A DNA stretch of 64,000 nucleotides from Streptomyces ipomoeae 91-03 (GTDB taxonomy: Bacteria > Actinomycetota > Actinomycetes > Streptomycetales > Streptomycetaceae): assembly GCF_000317595.1 (NCBI RefSeq), contig NZ_AEJC01000638.1, positions 1 through 64,000 of the forward strand. Direction: 5' to 3'. Below the pieces are notes generated by a model that was given only the letters and a program-made list of their open reading frames with translations, did no database searches and was not told the DNA's origin. This document shows positions 56,049-64,000 of the stretch, piece after piece. Made by a program: the position numbers and the translations under genes. Within the stretch, counting starts at the first letter, position 1; each line of letters starts with the position of its first letter.

Positions 56049-56632
56049 CCGCCACGCCTTCTGTCGCAAGGACGTTTCACTTGTCCCGCCTCCACTTGGC
56101 CGCCGTTCCCGCTGCTGTGTCGGTGTCACGGGCGTTCGTCCGGCAGGTGCTCATGCACTGGAAGCTGGAAGACCAGGCCGCCGACGTTGCCCTGATGACC
56201 TCTGAACTCGTCAGCAACGCGGTCAAGGAAACCGGCTTCGGTGACCGGCAACCGAAGCCGTGGGAAGTCACCGCCCGGCACGTCATCGCCTTGCAGCTCC
56301 GCGTTCTCGATGGGTCGCTGTTCATCGAGGTGTGGGACCGCAGCGTGCAGGTTCCGGTGAAACAAACGGTCACCGACGAGACGGAGGGTGGGCGCGGACT
56401 TCACCTCGTCGAAGCGCTCGCGAAGGACTGGGGCATCTACCGACCGCCGGCCGGGGGCAAGATCGTGTGGGCGAGGGTTCTGCTGACTTTGCCGCCGCGT
56501 CCCGACCTGGATGGTTCGACGCTTCATCTGCGCGTGCCCGACGAGGCCGCCCCCGTTTCCGGTGCGGTGAAGGACCAAGCGTCCACCGGCCTCATGCAGC
56601 GCGTTCTTGATGGCCTCCATCGCCTCCTCTAA
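56045..56632 (+). CDS. HATPase_c (RsbW-like) ATP-binding protein
   Basis: 195-aa GHKL-fold protein of the anti-sigma-factor kinase-like type abundant in Streptomyces. N box TSELVSNAVKE, G1 box LFIEVWDRSVQ, G2 box EGGRGLHLVEALAKDWG. No sensor or phospho-acceptor domain. Such proteins are Ser/Thr kinases or ATP-dependent partners of regulators. Here it sits in an operon with resolvase-like proteins, opposite an XRE regulator, so a signalling role is likely but unproven. Confidence 0.8.
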   Translation: MTATPSVARTFHLSRLHLAAVPAAVSVSRAFVRQVLMHWKLEDQAADVALMTSELVSNAVKETGFGDRQPKPWEVTARHVIALQLRVLDGSLFIEVWDRSVQVPVKQTVTDETEGGRGLHLVEALAKDWGIYRPPAGGKIVWARVLLTLPPRPDLDGSTLHLRVPDEAAPVSGAVKDQASTGLMQRVLDGLHRLL

Positions 56633-56680
56633 TCCCCCCCACGCCGCTCCGCGCGACACCCTCCCCAAGCAGGTGACCCC

Positions 56681-57016
56681 GTGAAGGAAAAACCCATCGC
56701 GTACGGCTACATGCGCGTTCGCAAGGAAGCCAGCGACCAAGAGCTCAAGCTGATCGATGACCGGATGCACGCCTGCGCCGACGCACACGGCTTGTGGCTG
56801 ACGTACACCCACTACGAGTGGGGGTCGGGGATCGAGCCGCACCGCTTGATCCGTCGGCTTATCAAGGACGACGTACGCCACGTGATCGTGCCGAGTCTCG
56901 TGCAGATCACGGAGCATCCCCTGATGCAGTTCATCGTGTCCGAGTCGATCACCTTGGACGCCGGGGCGCTGCTGTACGAAGCCAGCGGCCTCTACGGTCG
57001 GGCCAGCGTCTCGTGA
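56681..57016 (+). CDS. Serine-resolvase-like small protein 3
   Basis: 111 aa, third member of the local resolvase-like set: IAYGYMRVRKEASDQELKLI, ADAHGLWLTYTHYEWGSG, VRHVIVPSLVQITEHPLMQF. It has the Tyr-x-Arg start of the fold but no Ser at the catalytic place. GTG start with AGGTGA upstream; the TGA overlaps the GTG of the zinc-ribbon gene. Confidence 0.65.
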   Translation: MKEKPIAYGYMRVRKEASDQELKLIDDRMHACADAHGLWLTYTHYEWGSGIEPHRLIRRLIKDDVRHVIVPSLVQITEHPLMQFIVSESITLDAGALLYEASGLYGRASVS

Positions 57017-57324
57017 AGCCGCAGCAGCTATGGGACCTGTTCGACTGGTACCGGGGAGCGTGCTTCCGCTGCGAAGCGTCGGGCGTTCCCGTGGCGCACG
57101 TCGGAGACATAACCGTGAAGGACTCAGCACTCCCCCTGTTCGCCTGTCATCGCTGCATCTTCCGTATGCAGCAGTCGCATTGGTTCCGGACGACCACGCG
57201 AGCCTGGCCGCTGTATCGGTTGCAGCTTCCGGGACCGAGGGAACCGCGTGCTTCGCGTCCGCAGCTTGGTCGGTGGCTGTTGTTCGGTACGCGGCGAAAA
57301 GGCAGGCATCGCTACGCAAGTTGA
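57013..57324 (+). CDS. Small zinc-ribbon-like protein
   Basis: 103 aa, GTGA-coupled to resolvase-like gene 3. Two Cys pairs (ACFRCEASG and ACHRCIFRM, 29 residues apart) form a probable zinc ribbon; the C-terminus is Arg-rich and basic, suggesting nucleic-acid or protein binding. No family recognised. Confidence 0.55.
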   Translation: MKPQQLWDLFDWYRGACFRCEASGVPVAHVGDITVKDSALPLFACHRCIFRMQQSHWFRTTTRAWPLYRLQLPGPREPRASRPQLGRWLLFGTRRKGRHRYAS

Positions 57325-57459
57325 TGGTGCTAACGAGACTGCTCAACTCGGCTGATAGGCCACTTTCAGTCATTTGGTAGACAGCTAGGCGCAAACCTCC
57401 ATACTCCGCATACTTGGTCCGTCCTTGACCTTTCGCCATGAGATGACCTTGGGGGACAA

Positions 57460-58608
57460 GTGAGCTCAGGCGCGCACGAGGCAAGCACCATCGGCTTAGA
57501 CACGGCTGCTCGGTATCTGGACCGTGTGGGTATTACGGAAGCCCCCTTGATCGACCTGTACTGGCGTCAAGGGGGCTCCTGCTTGGGACTGGCCATTTTG
57601 AAGCGCGTCGCCGACCGCTTCACCCTGGTCGTTCCCGACGACCTGATCCTGCGTCTGGAAGATGCCGCGAGGATCGGCGCAGATCGGCTCGTTGCGTCGC
57701 TGCCTTCTCCGCTGCTGGCCGGCTTTGCCTTGAAGTACTCCGGCCACCAGGAAAGTTTCTCGCCCGGCTGTACCCGTGGACGTCACTCCTCGCGCCGCCG
57801 CTTCTGGGACGGCGCGGATCTCGACCAGGCGCGCACGCTGGTCGCCGAAGCGATCATCAACGCACCACCCGGGACACAGACCGTCGTGTTCCAGCAGTAC
57901 GTCAAGGCCGAAGGGTTGTCGGGCGTCTTCTACGCCTATGGCTACCAGGGGCGCGTGCTGGTGGAAGCCGTCAGTCGAGGGCGACGGACGTTCACGGAAA
58001 TCCGGGGCGGTCAGGTCGTCGACTACGCCACGGTGACCGGCGAGCACATTCGATCCGGCACTGTCCTTGAAGCGGACCCGCTTCAGCTGTACCGCTCGAT
58101 CAGCGGACTACGCGATGCCGTCGGGTTCGACCTCGACATGGAAGGCTTCGCGTCTCCAAACGGGGTCATCGCCGTGCAGCTCCGACCGATCCCAGAAGAC
58201 ATGCCGCGCGTGCTGCACCCGGCGCATCTCCCGAGCGCTCGGGATGACTGGTACCGCACTCCGTGGATCTGGGGTTCATGGCAAGGCGGCCCCAGCACTG
58301 TGGACGAGGACGTTCCGGGACGCCCGGCCGTCATGGTGAAGCGGACAACGTCTCTTGCCGACTGTCCAGACATTGTGCGGCGGCTTCACCGAGGTGACCG
58401 CACGTTGGTGATCGATCTCCTCGACGGCTTCCGTCTGAGTCATGACCCCCGGCATCTTCCCGAGGTCATCCCGCACCGCAGCGCCTTCGCCTACATCTCC
58501 GTGGCGGGGAGTTCACTCGCCGCGCTTCGTCCTGGTGAAACCGTCGAAGCCTTTGTCGACGGCAACACCGGCTTGATCCGACGCACCACCGCCAAGGCAC
58601 TCACCTGA
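57460..58608 (+). CDS. PEP synthase/PPDK N-terminal-like protein
   Basis: 382 aa. The middle part resembles the ATP-grasp pyruvate-phosphate-dikinase N-terminal domain: QQYVKAEGLSGVFYAYGYQG, LVEAVSRGRRTFTEIRGGQV, VIAVQLRPIPEDMPRV. The ATP-grasp N-lobe is short and no swivelling His domain is present, so it is probably not a full dikinase. GTG 57460 follows a GGGGGA. It ends 10 bp before the radical SAM gene and is presumably co-transcribed. It may phosphorylate or ligate a substrate of that pathway. Confidence 0.6.
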   Translation: MSSGAHEASTIGLDTAARYLDRVGITEAPLIDLYWRQGGSCLGLAILKRVADRFTLVVPDDLILRLEDAARIGADRLVASLPSPLLAGFALKYSGHQESFSPGCTRGRHSSRRRFWDGADLDQARTLVAEAIINAPPGTQTVVFQQYVKAEGLSGVFYAYGYQGRVLVEAVSRGRRTFTEIRGGQVVDYATVTGEHIRSGTVLEADPLQLYRSISGLRDAVGFDLDMEGFASPNGVIAVQLRPIPEDMPRVLHPAHLPSARDDWYRTPWIWGSWQGGPSTVDEDVPGRPAVMVKRTTSLADCPDIVRRLHRGDRTLVIDLLDGFRLSHDPRHLPEVIPHRSAFAYISVAGSSLAALRPGETVEAFVDGNTGLIRRTTAKALT

Positions 58609-58618
58609 AAGGTCACCC

Positions 58619-59815
58619 ATGTCATCCACGACCGCCGGCGTACCCGTTACGCGGTTCGACTTCGTCGCCCGCGACGAGGGCAAGCAGTGGCTGCTCTTCG
58701 ACACCGTGAAGCATTCGGTTGATCCCGTCACCGAGGAGCACGTCACCAAGCTGGAAGCGTCCGGCAAGGTAGTCCGACGCATCCAGCGGCCACAGTTGCC
58801 GGGAGCGTTATCCGCTCCACTCAAGCTGTTCGTCAGCGTCTCGAATCGCTGCAACCTGACGTGCCTGCACTGCATGTCGGACTCATCACCAGCCGGACGA
58901 ACCGAGCCGACTACTGACGAGCTGCTGGCGCTCATCCGTGAAGCCGGGGAACTTGGCGTCTTCCTGATCGTGGTGGGTGGCGGTGAACCCCTGATGCGTC
59001 ACGACATCTGGAAACTGGTCGGTGCCATGCGCGACGAGGGCATGGGCGTATCGCTCACCACCAACGGCACGATCGTGCGGGAACGTGATCTCCGGGGCTT
59101 CAAGCGCCACGACGTGCGCGTGAACGTCAGCCTCGACGGGGCCGAGCAGAACCACGACCGCATCCGGGGACAACAGGGTGCATTCCAGCGGACCATGCGC
59201 GGCATCCGCACCATGTTGGATGCGGGGATCAGGCCGACGATCCGCTTCACCCTGATGAACTCGAACCTGTGTGACGTCGACGCGGTACTCGACCTCTGCA
59301 TCGAGCTGGGCGTCTCGGTGAAGGCTCGCCGTGCCAAACCGTCGGGCAGGGTCATCGGGACGAGCGACATCATCACCGAGGGAACACCCGAGTACTTCGA
59401 CGCCGTGGTCAAGCTGAACAACGCCGCGCACTGCGGCGTCGAAGACCTCATGAACGTGGAGGCCGGGGCCAAGGAACCCTTGCTGCTGTCGGAAAACGAC
59501 TGCGGCGCAGGTACGCGGATCATGTTCGTAGACGAAGACGGCACCGTGTCACCGTGCACGTTCCTTGGTCGAGGGTTCGAGGCGGGACGCTGGACGCCGG
59601 GAAGTCTCGGCGACTTCTGGCGAAGCGCCCCCGCCTTCGAGCAGATGCGGAACCTTCCCGAGAACAAGACGTGTGGGTCGTGCTCGCGTCACACCACCTG
59701 CCACGCCGAGTGCCCGGCGATGCGCCTGCACATCAACGGGTCGCTAGATGGTGACGACCCCGGGTGCATCAAGCCGCTGCTGGTCCAGCTCGGTCCTACG
59801 CGCCGGAAGGGATGA
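58619..59815 (+). CDS. Radical SAM/SPASM domain enzyme
   Basis: 398 aa. Radical SAM cluster CNLTCLHC near residue 83 with VVGGGEPLM and SLTTNGTIV. The C-terminal SPASM-type region has many Cys: ENDCGAGTR, VSPCTFLGRG, and TCGSCSRHTTCHAECPAMRL. It is preceded by about 75 residues that could be a peptide-recognition segment. SPASM enzymes usually modify ribosomal peptides (PqqE, MftC) or proteins. No obvious precursor peptide was found nearby. AAAGGT upstream of the ATG; the next gene starts 4 bp after the stop. Confidence 0.88.
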   Translation: MSSTTAGVPVTRFDFVARDEGKQWLLFDTVKHSVDPVTEEHVTKLEASGKVVRRIQRPQLPGALSAPLKLFVSVSNRCNLTCLHCMSDSSPAGRTEPTTDELLALIREAGELGVFLIVVGGGEPLMRHDIWKLVGAMRDEGMGVSLTTNGTIVRERDLRGFKRHDVRVNVSLDGAEQNHDRIRGQQGAFQRTMRGIRTMLDAGIRPTIRFTLMNSNLCDVDAVLDLCIELGVSVKARRAKPSGRVIGTSDIITEGTPEYFDAVVKLNNAAHCGVEDLMNVEAGAKEPLLLSENDCGAGTRIMFVDEDGTVSPCTFLGRGFEAGRWTPGSLGDFWRSAPAFEQMRNLPENKTCGSCSRHTTCHAECPAMRLHINGSLDGDDPGCIKPLLVQLGPTRRKG

Positions 59816-59818
59816 CGA

Positions 59819-60511
59819 GTGTTCACAGACATCGCGCCCTTCTACGACCTCGTGAAATCGCACCGTAACCACGACGCCGAGGCCGCCTCAATCCGGAGTC
59901 TCATCCAGCAGCACGCCCCGCAGGCGAAGACCATCCTCGAAGTTGCATGCGGCACGGGCACCTTGCTTGCTCGGCTCAACGGGTACGAGCGGATCGGGGT
60001 GGACGTCAGCGAAGCCATGCTGCACCAGGCGCGGAAGAAGCTCGGCGACGAGGTGGTGCTCGTCCCCGGGAAGATGCAGGACTTCCAGCTCCCGCGGTCG
60101 GGTGCGGAGGTGCTGCTCCTTCTTGATGGGGCGATCGGGTACGTGGGGCCGGCTGAGCTTGAACCGACGCTTTCAACGTTCGCTGGGCATCTGGTGAGTG
60201 GCGGGCTTCTCGTCGTCGAACCCTGGTACACCCCGGACGAGTGGCAGCCGAAGAAGATTCACGTCACCCACCACACGGACAATGCGGTGACGGTGGTTCG
60301 GGCAGGCTACGGACACCCCTGCGGACGGATCGACTTTCACGTCACGATCGGGACGAGCGCAGGACTGCACGCCTTCGATGAACGCTACGACTTCACGTTG
60401 CACTTCGAGGACGTGATGGAAGCGGCGTTCACGGCAGCCGGGTTCGTCGAGGTACGCAAAGAGGCCGCGCCCGAGTTCAGGCGTGGCCTCTGGGTGGCGC
60501 GGAAACCGTAG
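59819..60511 (+). CDS. Class I SAM-dependent methyltransferase
   Basis: 230 aa, GTG start 4 bp after the radical SAM gene. Motif I ILEVACGTGTLLARLNG, acidic VGVDVSEAML-like segment (seen: RIGVDVSEAMLHQARKK), and EVLLLLDGAIGYVGPAELEP. Of the small-molecule methyltransferase type (Methyltransf_25). Operon context suggests it acts after or before the radical SAM step. Convergent with the NUDIX gene. Confidence 0.85.
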   Translation: MFTDIAPFYDLVKSHRNHDAEAASIRSLIQQHAPQAKTILEVACGTGTLLARLNGYERIGVDVSEAMLHQARKKLGDEVVLVPGKMQDFQLPRSGAEVLLLLDGAIGYVGPAELEPTLSTFAGHLVSGGLLVVEPWYTPDEWQPKKIHVTHHTDNAVTVVRAGYGHPCGRIDFHVTIGTSAGLHAFDERYDFTLHFEDVMEAAFTAAGFVEVRKEAAPEFRRGLWVARKP

Positions 60512-60518
60512 GTCGCGT

Positions 60519-61085
60519 TCAGCCCTTGGCCGCGCGGCGTACCTCGTAGGCGATGCGGTACAGCGCGGCCAAGTGGTGCTCGTCGTTCTGCTCCAGGCGC
60601 GCGACGGCAGCCTGAATCGGAAGGATCGAGACTTCGAGGATGGATTCCATCTCGATGCCGCCGTCGTCATCCGACGACCCGGAGATGGTGACGTCAGCCC
60701 ACCCAAGCGCGATGGCGAACTTGGGATGCGGGAGCCACGGTCGGTAGGCAGTCTCGGCCGTGGTCTCGCTGTCCCACTGTCCGAAGAGTTCAAAGCGGGT
60801 GGCTTCGCCGCCGATCTCTTCCGCCAGCTCGCGCGTCACGCACGTCTCGAAGGCTTCGCCTTCCAGCAGCGTGCCACCAGACGGACCCCAGCCGGATTCC
60901 TTGGCGTGCAGCAGCACGACCCGGTCCCCGACGAACGGCACGACGTGCACGTTGCTGGTGTAGTCGCGGGGCGGTACCTCGTCCTTGAAGTACGACGTCA
61001 CCGCCCGCCACTTGTACGGGGTCTTGAGGGTGGCGAAGGCGTCGTCAAGGTCGGTGCGGACGGCGGCTGATAAATCGAGACTCAT
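60519..61085 (-). CDS. NUDIX hydrolase
   Basis: 188 aa. NUDIX box GGTLLEGEAFETCVTRELAE then EIGG (Gx5Ex7REUxEExGU) near residues 75-97. N-terminal TPYKWRAVTSYFKDEVPPRD and VHVVPFVGDRVVLLHAKESG fit the fold. ATG 61085 has no strong SD. NUDIX proteins also accompany Streptomyces integrative elements such as pSAM2. Substrate unknown. Confidence 0.85.
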   Translation of the reverse strand: MSLDLSAAVRTDLDDAFATLKTPYKWRAVTSYFKDEVPPRDYTSNVHVVPFVGDRVVLLHAKESGWGPSGGTLLEGEAFETCVTRELAEEIGGEATRFELFGQWDSETTAETAYRPWLPHPKFAIALGWADVTISGSSDDDGGIEMESILEVSILPIQAAVARLEQNDEHHLAALYRIAYEVRRAAKG

Positions 61086-61582
61086 TCTGCTCCCATTCTA
61101 CTGAAATAGGTGCGTTTCACCTAGAGAGGCAGGTTTCTGGCCAACCGCCAGCAGTCTAGCGCCGGGGTCGTACCGAACGGATGCGCGCAGCAGAAGGGGG
61201 CGATCAACCCGGCGCCGGCCGAGGGTGGCTGGTCGGACTGATCGCGACCGCAGTAAAGGCCGAGAAGAGCACCGCCGCTCCTGCGGCGGTGCTCTTCTAG
61301 TTACCGGTAAGTCATTTCCATTCAAGAGTGGAATGTAGGGTCACTTCAAGCCAGGTGGCCGAAAATGTCAGTAAAACTAAATAGCTTTGGCCAAAGCAAA
61401 TAGATAGCGCGTTCGAACGCTAGCGACTTTGTCGGCTCTGCCCCCGTAACCGCTGGGACGCCTGCTACGATCCTCGACACTTGTTCGAAGGGCGTGCTCG
61501 TGGAGCCTCGTGGGGAGCCTGGTTCCGCTGATCAAACTTATGCTCGCCCCCGGTAAGTGAAAGTTTTATACTAGGGGGGCGT
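61086..61582. other. Intergenic region before the OLD-type nuclease gene
   Basis: About 500 bp without a convincing gene. It contains a strong hairpin (61263-61298) and, next to the nuclease start, TATACT at 61568 just ahead of AGGGGGG and ATG 61583. GC falls sharply from about 61310 onward, suggesting that a separately acquired module begins here. Confidence 0.55.
61263..61298. terminator. Strong hairpin terminator
   Basis: AGAAGAGCACCGCCGC (61263-61278) pairs perfectly with GCGGCGGTGCTCTTCT (61283-61298): a 16-bp stem with a TCCT loop. It is the most stable hairpin noticed in the island and separates the NUDIX region from the nuclease gene. Confidence 0.8.
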
Positions 61583-62497
61583 ATGCTTTCTAAAATTGTC
61601 ATTCAGAACTACCGCGCGTTTCGCAACTTCAGGCTCGACTTCGACGCCGAGATGAACATTTTGGTTGGCGACAACGATGCGGGCAAGTCGACGATTTTGG
61701 AGGCGATCGATCTCGGTCTGACGGGCAAGCTACGCGGACGGCCCCTCTATCAGGACCTGTCGCCGTACCTGTTTCACCAGGACGCCGTGGCCGAGTGGAT
61801 CGACGCCCTGAAGGGCAGCCGCGCGGTCCCGCCTCCGGAAATCATCATCGACCTCTTTCTTGAATCGACACCCGAGACAGCCGCACTCAAGGGGAATAAC
61901 AACCTCCTCAAGGCCGACGAGCCCGGCGTTCGCATTCGGGTTGCACTTAACCCTGACTATGAGGCGGAGTACAAGGAATTCATCAAGCACCCGGCGAAGG
62001 TGCGGCTGATTCCGACGGAGTACTACAAGGTCGATTGGTTGGCTTTCGACGGGAACGGCGTCACGTTCCGCAGTATCCCGGCCACCGCTTCCCTCATCGA
62101 CGCTGCGAACATCCACCTTCAAAGCGGCGTCGACTACTATATGAGGCACATCCTTAATGACCTCCTCGTTCCGGACGAGCGCGTAAAGCTGACACGCGCG
62201 TACCGCAGTCTGCGTGAGACGTTCGCGGAGGACGAGTCGATCGTGAAGATCAACGACGCGCTACGGGGTGCCCCGAGCGACGTGAGCGACCGCGAACTAA
62301 CGCTGAACATCGACGTATCACAGAAGTCGAGTTGGGAAAGCGGCATCGTGCCGCACCTTGATGACCTTCCCTTCCAGTTTGTCGGCAAGGGAGAGCAGAG
62401 CACACTGAAGATCTTGCTTGCACTCAACAAGAGGGTCGACGACGCGCACATCGTCCTCGTCGAGGAGCCGGAGAACCACCTGTCGTTCCCGAACCTA

Positions 62498-63365
62498 AGG
62501 GTTGTCCCGTAACTGCTGGTCACGGGTGAGATGATCTTGGTGTGGCTGGTGTGATCACGGCGTCGGAGCCGTCTTGGATAGCCCCGTTCACCGGGCTGAG
62601 TCCGCGTCAGTTCAGCAAGCTGATCACCGCCTTGCGGCGGGAGGGCGCGGATCCGGTCCGTAAGGGCCGGCCCTGGAGCCTGCCGCTGGAGGACCGGGTC
62701 CTGCTGGTCGCCGCGTACTGGCGCACGAACCTCACCCTGCGCCAGCTCGCCCTGTTGTTCGGGGTATCGAAGTCGGCGGCCGACCGCATCATCGACCACC
62801 TCGGGCCGTCGCTCGCGCTCCAGCAGCGCAAACGGTTCCGCAAGGACACCGTGCTGATCGCGGACGGAACCCTGGTGCCGACCCGCGACCACAGCATCGC
62901 CGAGCAGTCGAAGAACTACCGGTACTCCACCAACCACCAGGTCGTCATCGACGCCGACACCCGGCTCGTCGTCGCCGTCGGCCGGCCACTGCCGGGCAAC
63001 CGCAACGATTGCAAGGCGTGGGAACTGTCCGGCGCAAAGGACGCCGTCGGAAAGACGACCGTGATCGCGGACGGCGGCTACCGGGGCACCGGCCTGGTCA
63101 TCCCGCACCGCCGCGAACGCGGCCAGGCCGAACTCCCGGCCTGGCAGGAAGAGCACAACGCCTCCCACCGCAAGGTCCGCGCCCGCGTCGAGCACGTATT
63201 CGCCCGGATGAAGAGCTGGAAGATCCTGCGCGACTGCCGCCTGAAAGGCGACGGCGTCCACCACGCCATGCTCGGTATCGCCCGCCTGCACAACCTCACC
63301 CTCGCCGAGTGACGGGAAACGAGCAGGTCAACCAGCATGCCGTAGATCATTTACGGGACAGCCCT
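62498..63365 (+). mobile_element. IS5-like insertion sequence, intact copy 2 (868 bp)
   Basis: Terminal inverted repeats AGGGTTGTCCCGTAA and TTACGGGACAGCCCT differ at one position. TA is present on both sides (62496-62497 and 63366-63367). One transposase gene is intact. Same element as that in the STAND gene, so it transposed twice within this island or the two sites were hit independently. Confidence 0.93.
62542..63312 (+). CDS. IS5-family transposase
   Basis: 256 aa. N-terminal HTH (LTLRQLALLFGVSKSAADRI) and DDE domain: LIADGTLVPTRDH, TTVIADGGYRGTGL, and RVEHVFARMKSWKILRD. GTG start 44 bp inside the element. Intact, in contrast to the copy at 50417-52949. Confidence 0.93.
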   Translation: MAGVITASEPSWIAPFTGLSPRQFSKLITALRREGADPVRKGRPWSLPLEDRVLLVAAYWRTNLTLRQLALLFGVSKSAADRIIDHLGPSLALQQRKRFRKDTVLIADGTLVPTRDHSIAEQSKNYRYSTNHQVVIDADTRLVVAVGRPLPGNRNDCKAWELSGAKDAVGKTTVIADGGYRGTGLVIPHRRERGQAELPAWQEEHNASHRKVRARVEHVFARMKSWKILRDCRLKGDGVHHAMLGIARLHNLTLAE

Positions 63366-64000
63366 TAGGCAAGCTGGTCAAGAAAATTAGTGAAAAGTGC
63401 AAGGACCGACAGGTCTTCATCACTACGCACAGCTCGTTCGTACTGAACAAGCTTGGACTAGACAAGCTTGTCCTACTGTCCCAGGCCGAGGGCGTTCGGC
63501 TCGACCGGCTTCCGGCCGACACGCAGGACTACTTCAGGAAGCTGTCCGGCTACGACACCCTTCGCCTGGTGCTGGCCCGGCGGTCGATCCTCGTCGAGGG
63601 GCCATCGGATGAGCTGGTAATTCAGCGCGCCCACATGGATACGCGCGGCGGCACGCTCCCCGTTGAAAATGGAATCGACATCATCAACGTCCGCGGCCTC
63701 TCCTTTAAACGATTCCTCGACATCGCACAGCTACTGCCGCAGAATCTCGTAGCCGTCGTCACGGACAACGACGGGAAGGACGCCAGCGACGTAAAGCAGC
63801 GGTACGCGAGCTACACGGCACATCCCAACATCACTGTCCACGTTGGTGAGGACGCGACCTTCAAGACACTAGAACCGCAGCTTTTCAAGGTGAACGACAG
63901 GGCCACGATGAACGCCGCCCTCGGGCAGAGCTTCACATCAGACGATGACCTGCTCGACTACATGAAGAAGCACAAGACGGACTGCGCGCTGGCCATCTTC

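Larger units (their letters stand above)
61583..64000 (+). pseudogene. OLD-family ATPase/TOPRIM nuclease (GajA-like), split by IS, runs off the window
   Basis: ABC-type ATPase domain at the N-terminus: IVIQNYRAFRNFRLDF, Walker A VGDNDAGKSTILEAID, signature FQFVGKGEQSTLKILLAL, Walker B VLVEEPENHLSF. After the IS the frame continues: KLVKKISEKCKDRQVFITTH (H-loop), then TOPRIM motifs SILVEGPSDELVIQRA and VVTDNDGKDASDV. Removing the IS and one TA restores PNL-GKLVKK in frame. Architecture and order match Gabija GajA or class 2 OLD nucleases, which cut DNA and pair with a UvrD-like helicase (GajB). A partner would lie beyond 64000. Interrupted, hence probably inactive. Confidence 0.85.

Noticed and set aside
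61181-61300. 39-aa plus-strand ORF ending in the hairpin at 61263, considered as a radical SAM precursor peptide
   Set aside because: No ribosome-binding site, its end is the terminator stem, and it lies beyond the convergent NUDIX gene.

Overview
The window is high-GC actinobacterial DNA and almost certainly a Streptomyces chromosome. The evidence is strong third-position G/C bias, GTG/TTG starts, ATGA/GTGA gene overlaps, purB next to a mug-type glycosylase, and typical streptomycete families (LuxR regulators without an ATPase domain, an F420-type luciferase-like oxidoreductase, CNNM/CBS pairs). No rRNA, tRNA or CRISPR array was recognised.

Layout. 0.1-10 kb: chromosomal genes (LuxR regulator, secreted lipase, methyltransferase, Doc-like/RHH pair, MacB/FtsX-type ABC exporter, LLM oxidoreductase). 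A degenerate 31-bp repeat field bounded by a copy of the permease 3' end lies inside this stretch. 10-28 kb: a decayed biosynthetic cluster. Its minus-strand operon encodes a polyprenyl diphosphate synthase, small ORF, P450, UbiA prenyltransferase, arylamine N-acetyltransferase, PabAB, PabC, AurF-like N-oxygenase and type II DAHP synthase, with a carboxylic acid reductase remnant. Facing it on the plus strand are ispH (broken), dxs and ispG. Together these supply p-aminobenzoate and a prenyl diphosphate, N-oxidise and acylate the arylamine, prenylate it and oxidise it. This is the logic of benzastatin-type alkaloids. An IS701-type insertion cuts pabAB, and frameshifts or truncation hit the prenyl synthase, ispH and the reductase.

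28-32.5 kb is a graveyard of regulator and transposase fragments plus an intact PucR-type regulator. 32.6-38.3 kb is a tightly coupled four-gene operon with an SMC-like ATPase (Mks/Wadjet-like, no JetD nuclease seen). 38.5-45.8 kb holds a THEP1-type NTPase, GNAT, two CNNM/CBS proteins, an SGNH hydrolase, a DUF4326 protein, purB and a mug gene that has lost its C-terminus.

From the mug break to the window end is an island of variable, partly low-GC DNA. It holds a large Avs-like STAND NTPase with a nuclease-like N-terminus and, at the far end, a GajA/OLD-like endonuclease that runs off the window. Both are split by copies of the same 868-bp IS5-like element; removing the IS and one TA restores each reading frame exactly. 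The copy in the STAND gene is itself split by an IS110-family element. The leader of this IS110 carries four segments matching its own left and right targets and donor ends, so it is a readable bridge RNA. Between the two defence genes lies a regulatory/metabolic cassette: formyl-THF cyclo-ligase, XRE-TPR regulator, three serine-resolvase-like proteins lacking the usual catalytic serine motif, an RsbW-like ATPase, a zinc-ribbon protein, a PEP-synthase-like protein, a radical SAM/SPASM enzyme, a methyltransferase and a NUDIX hydrolase.
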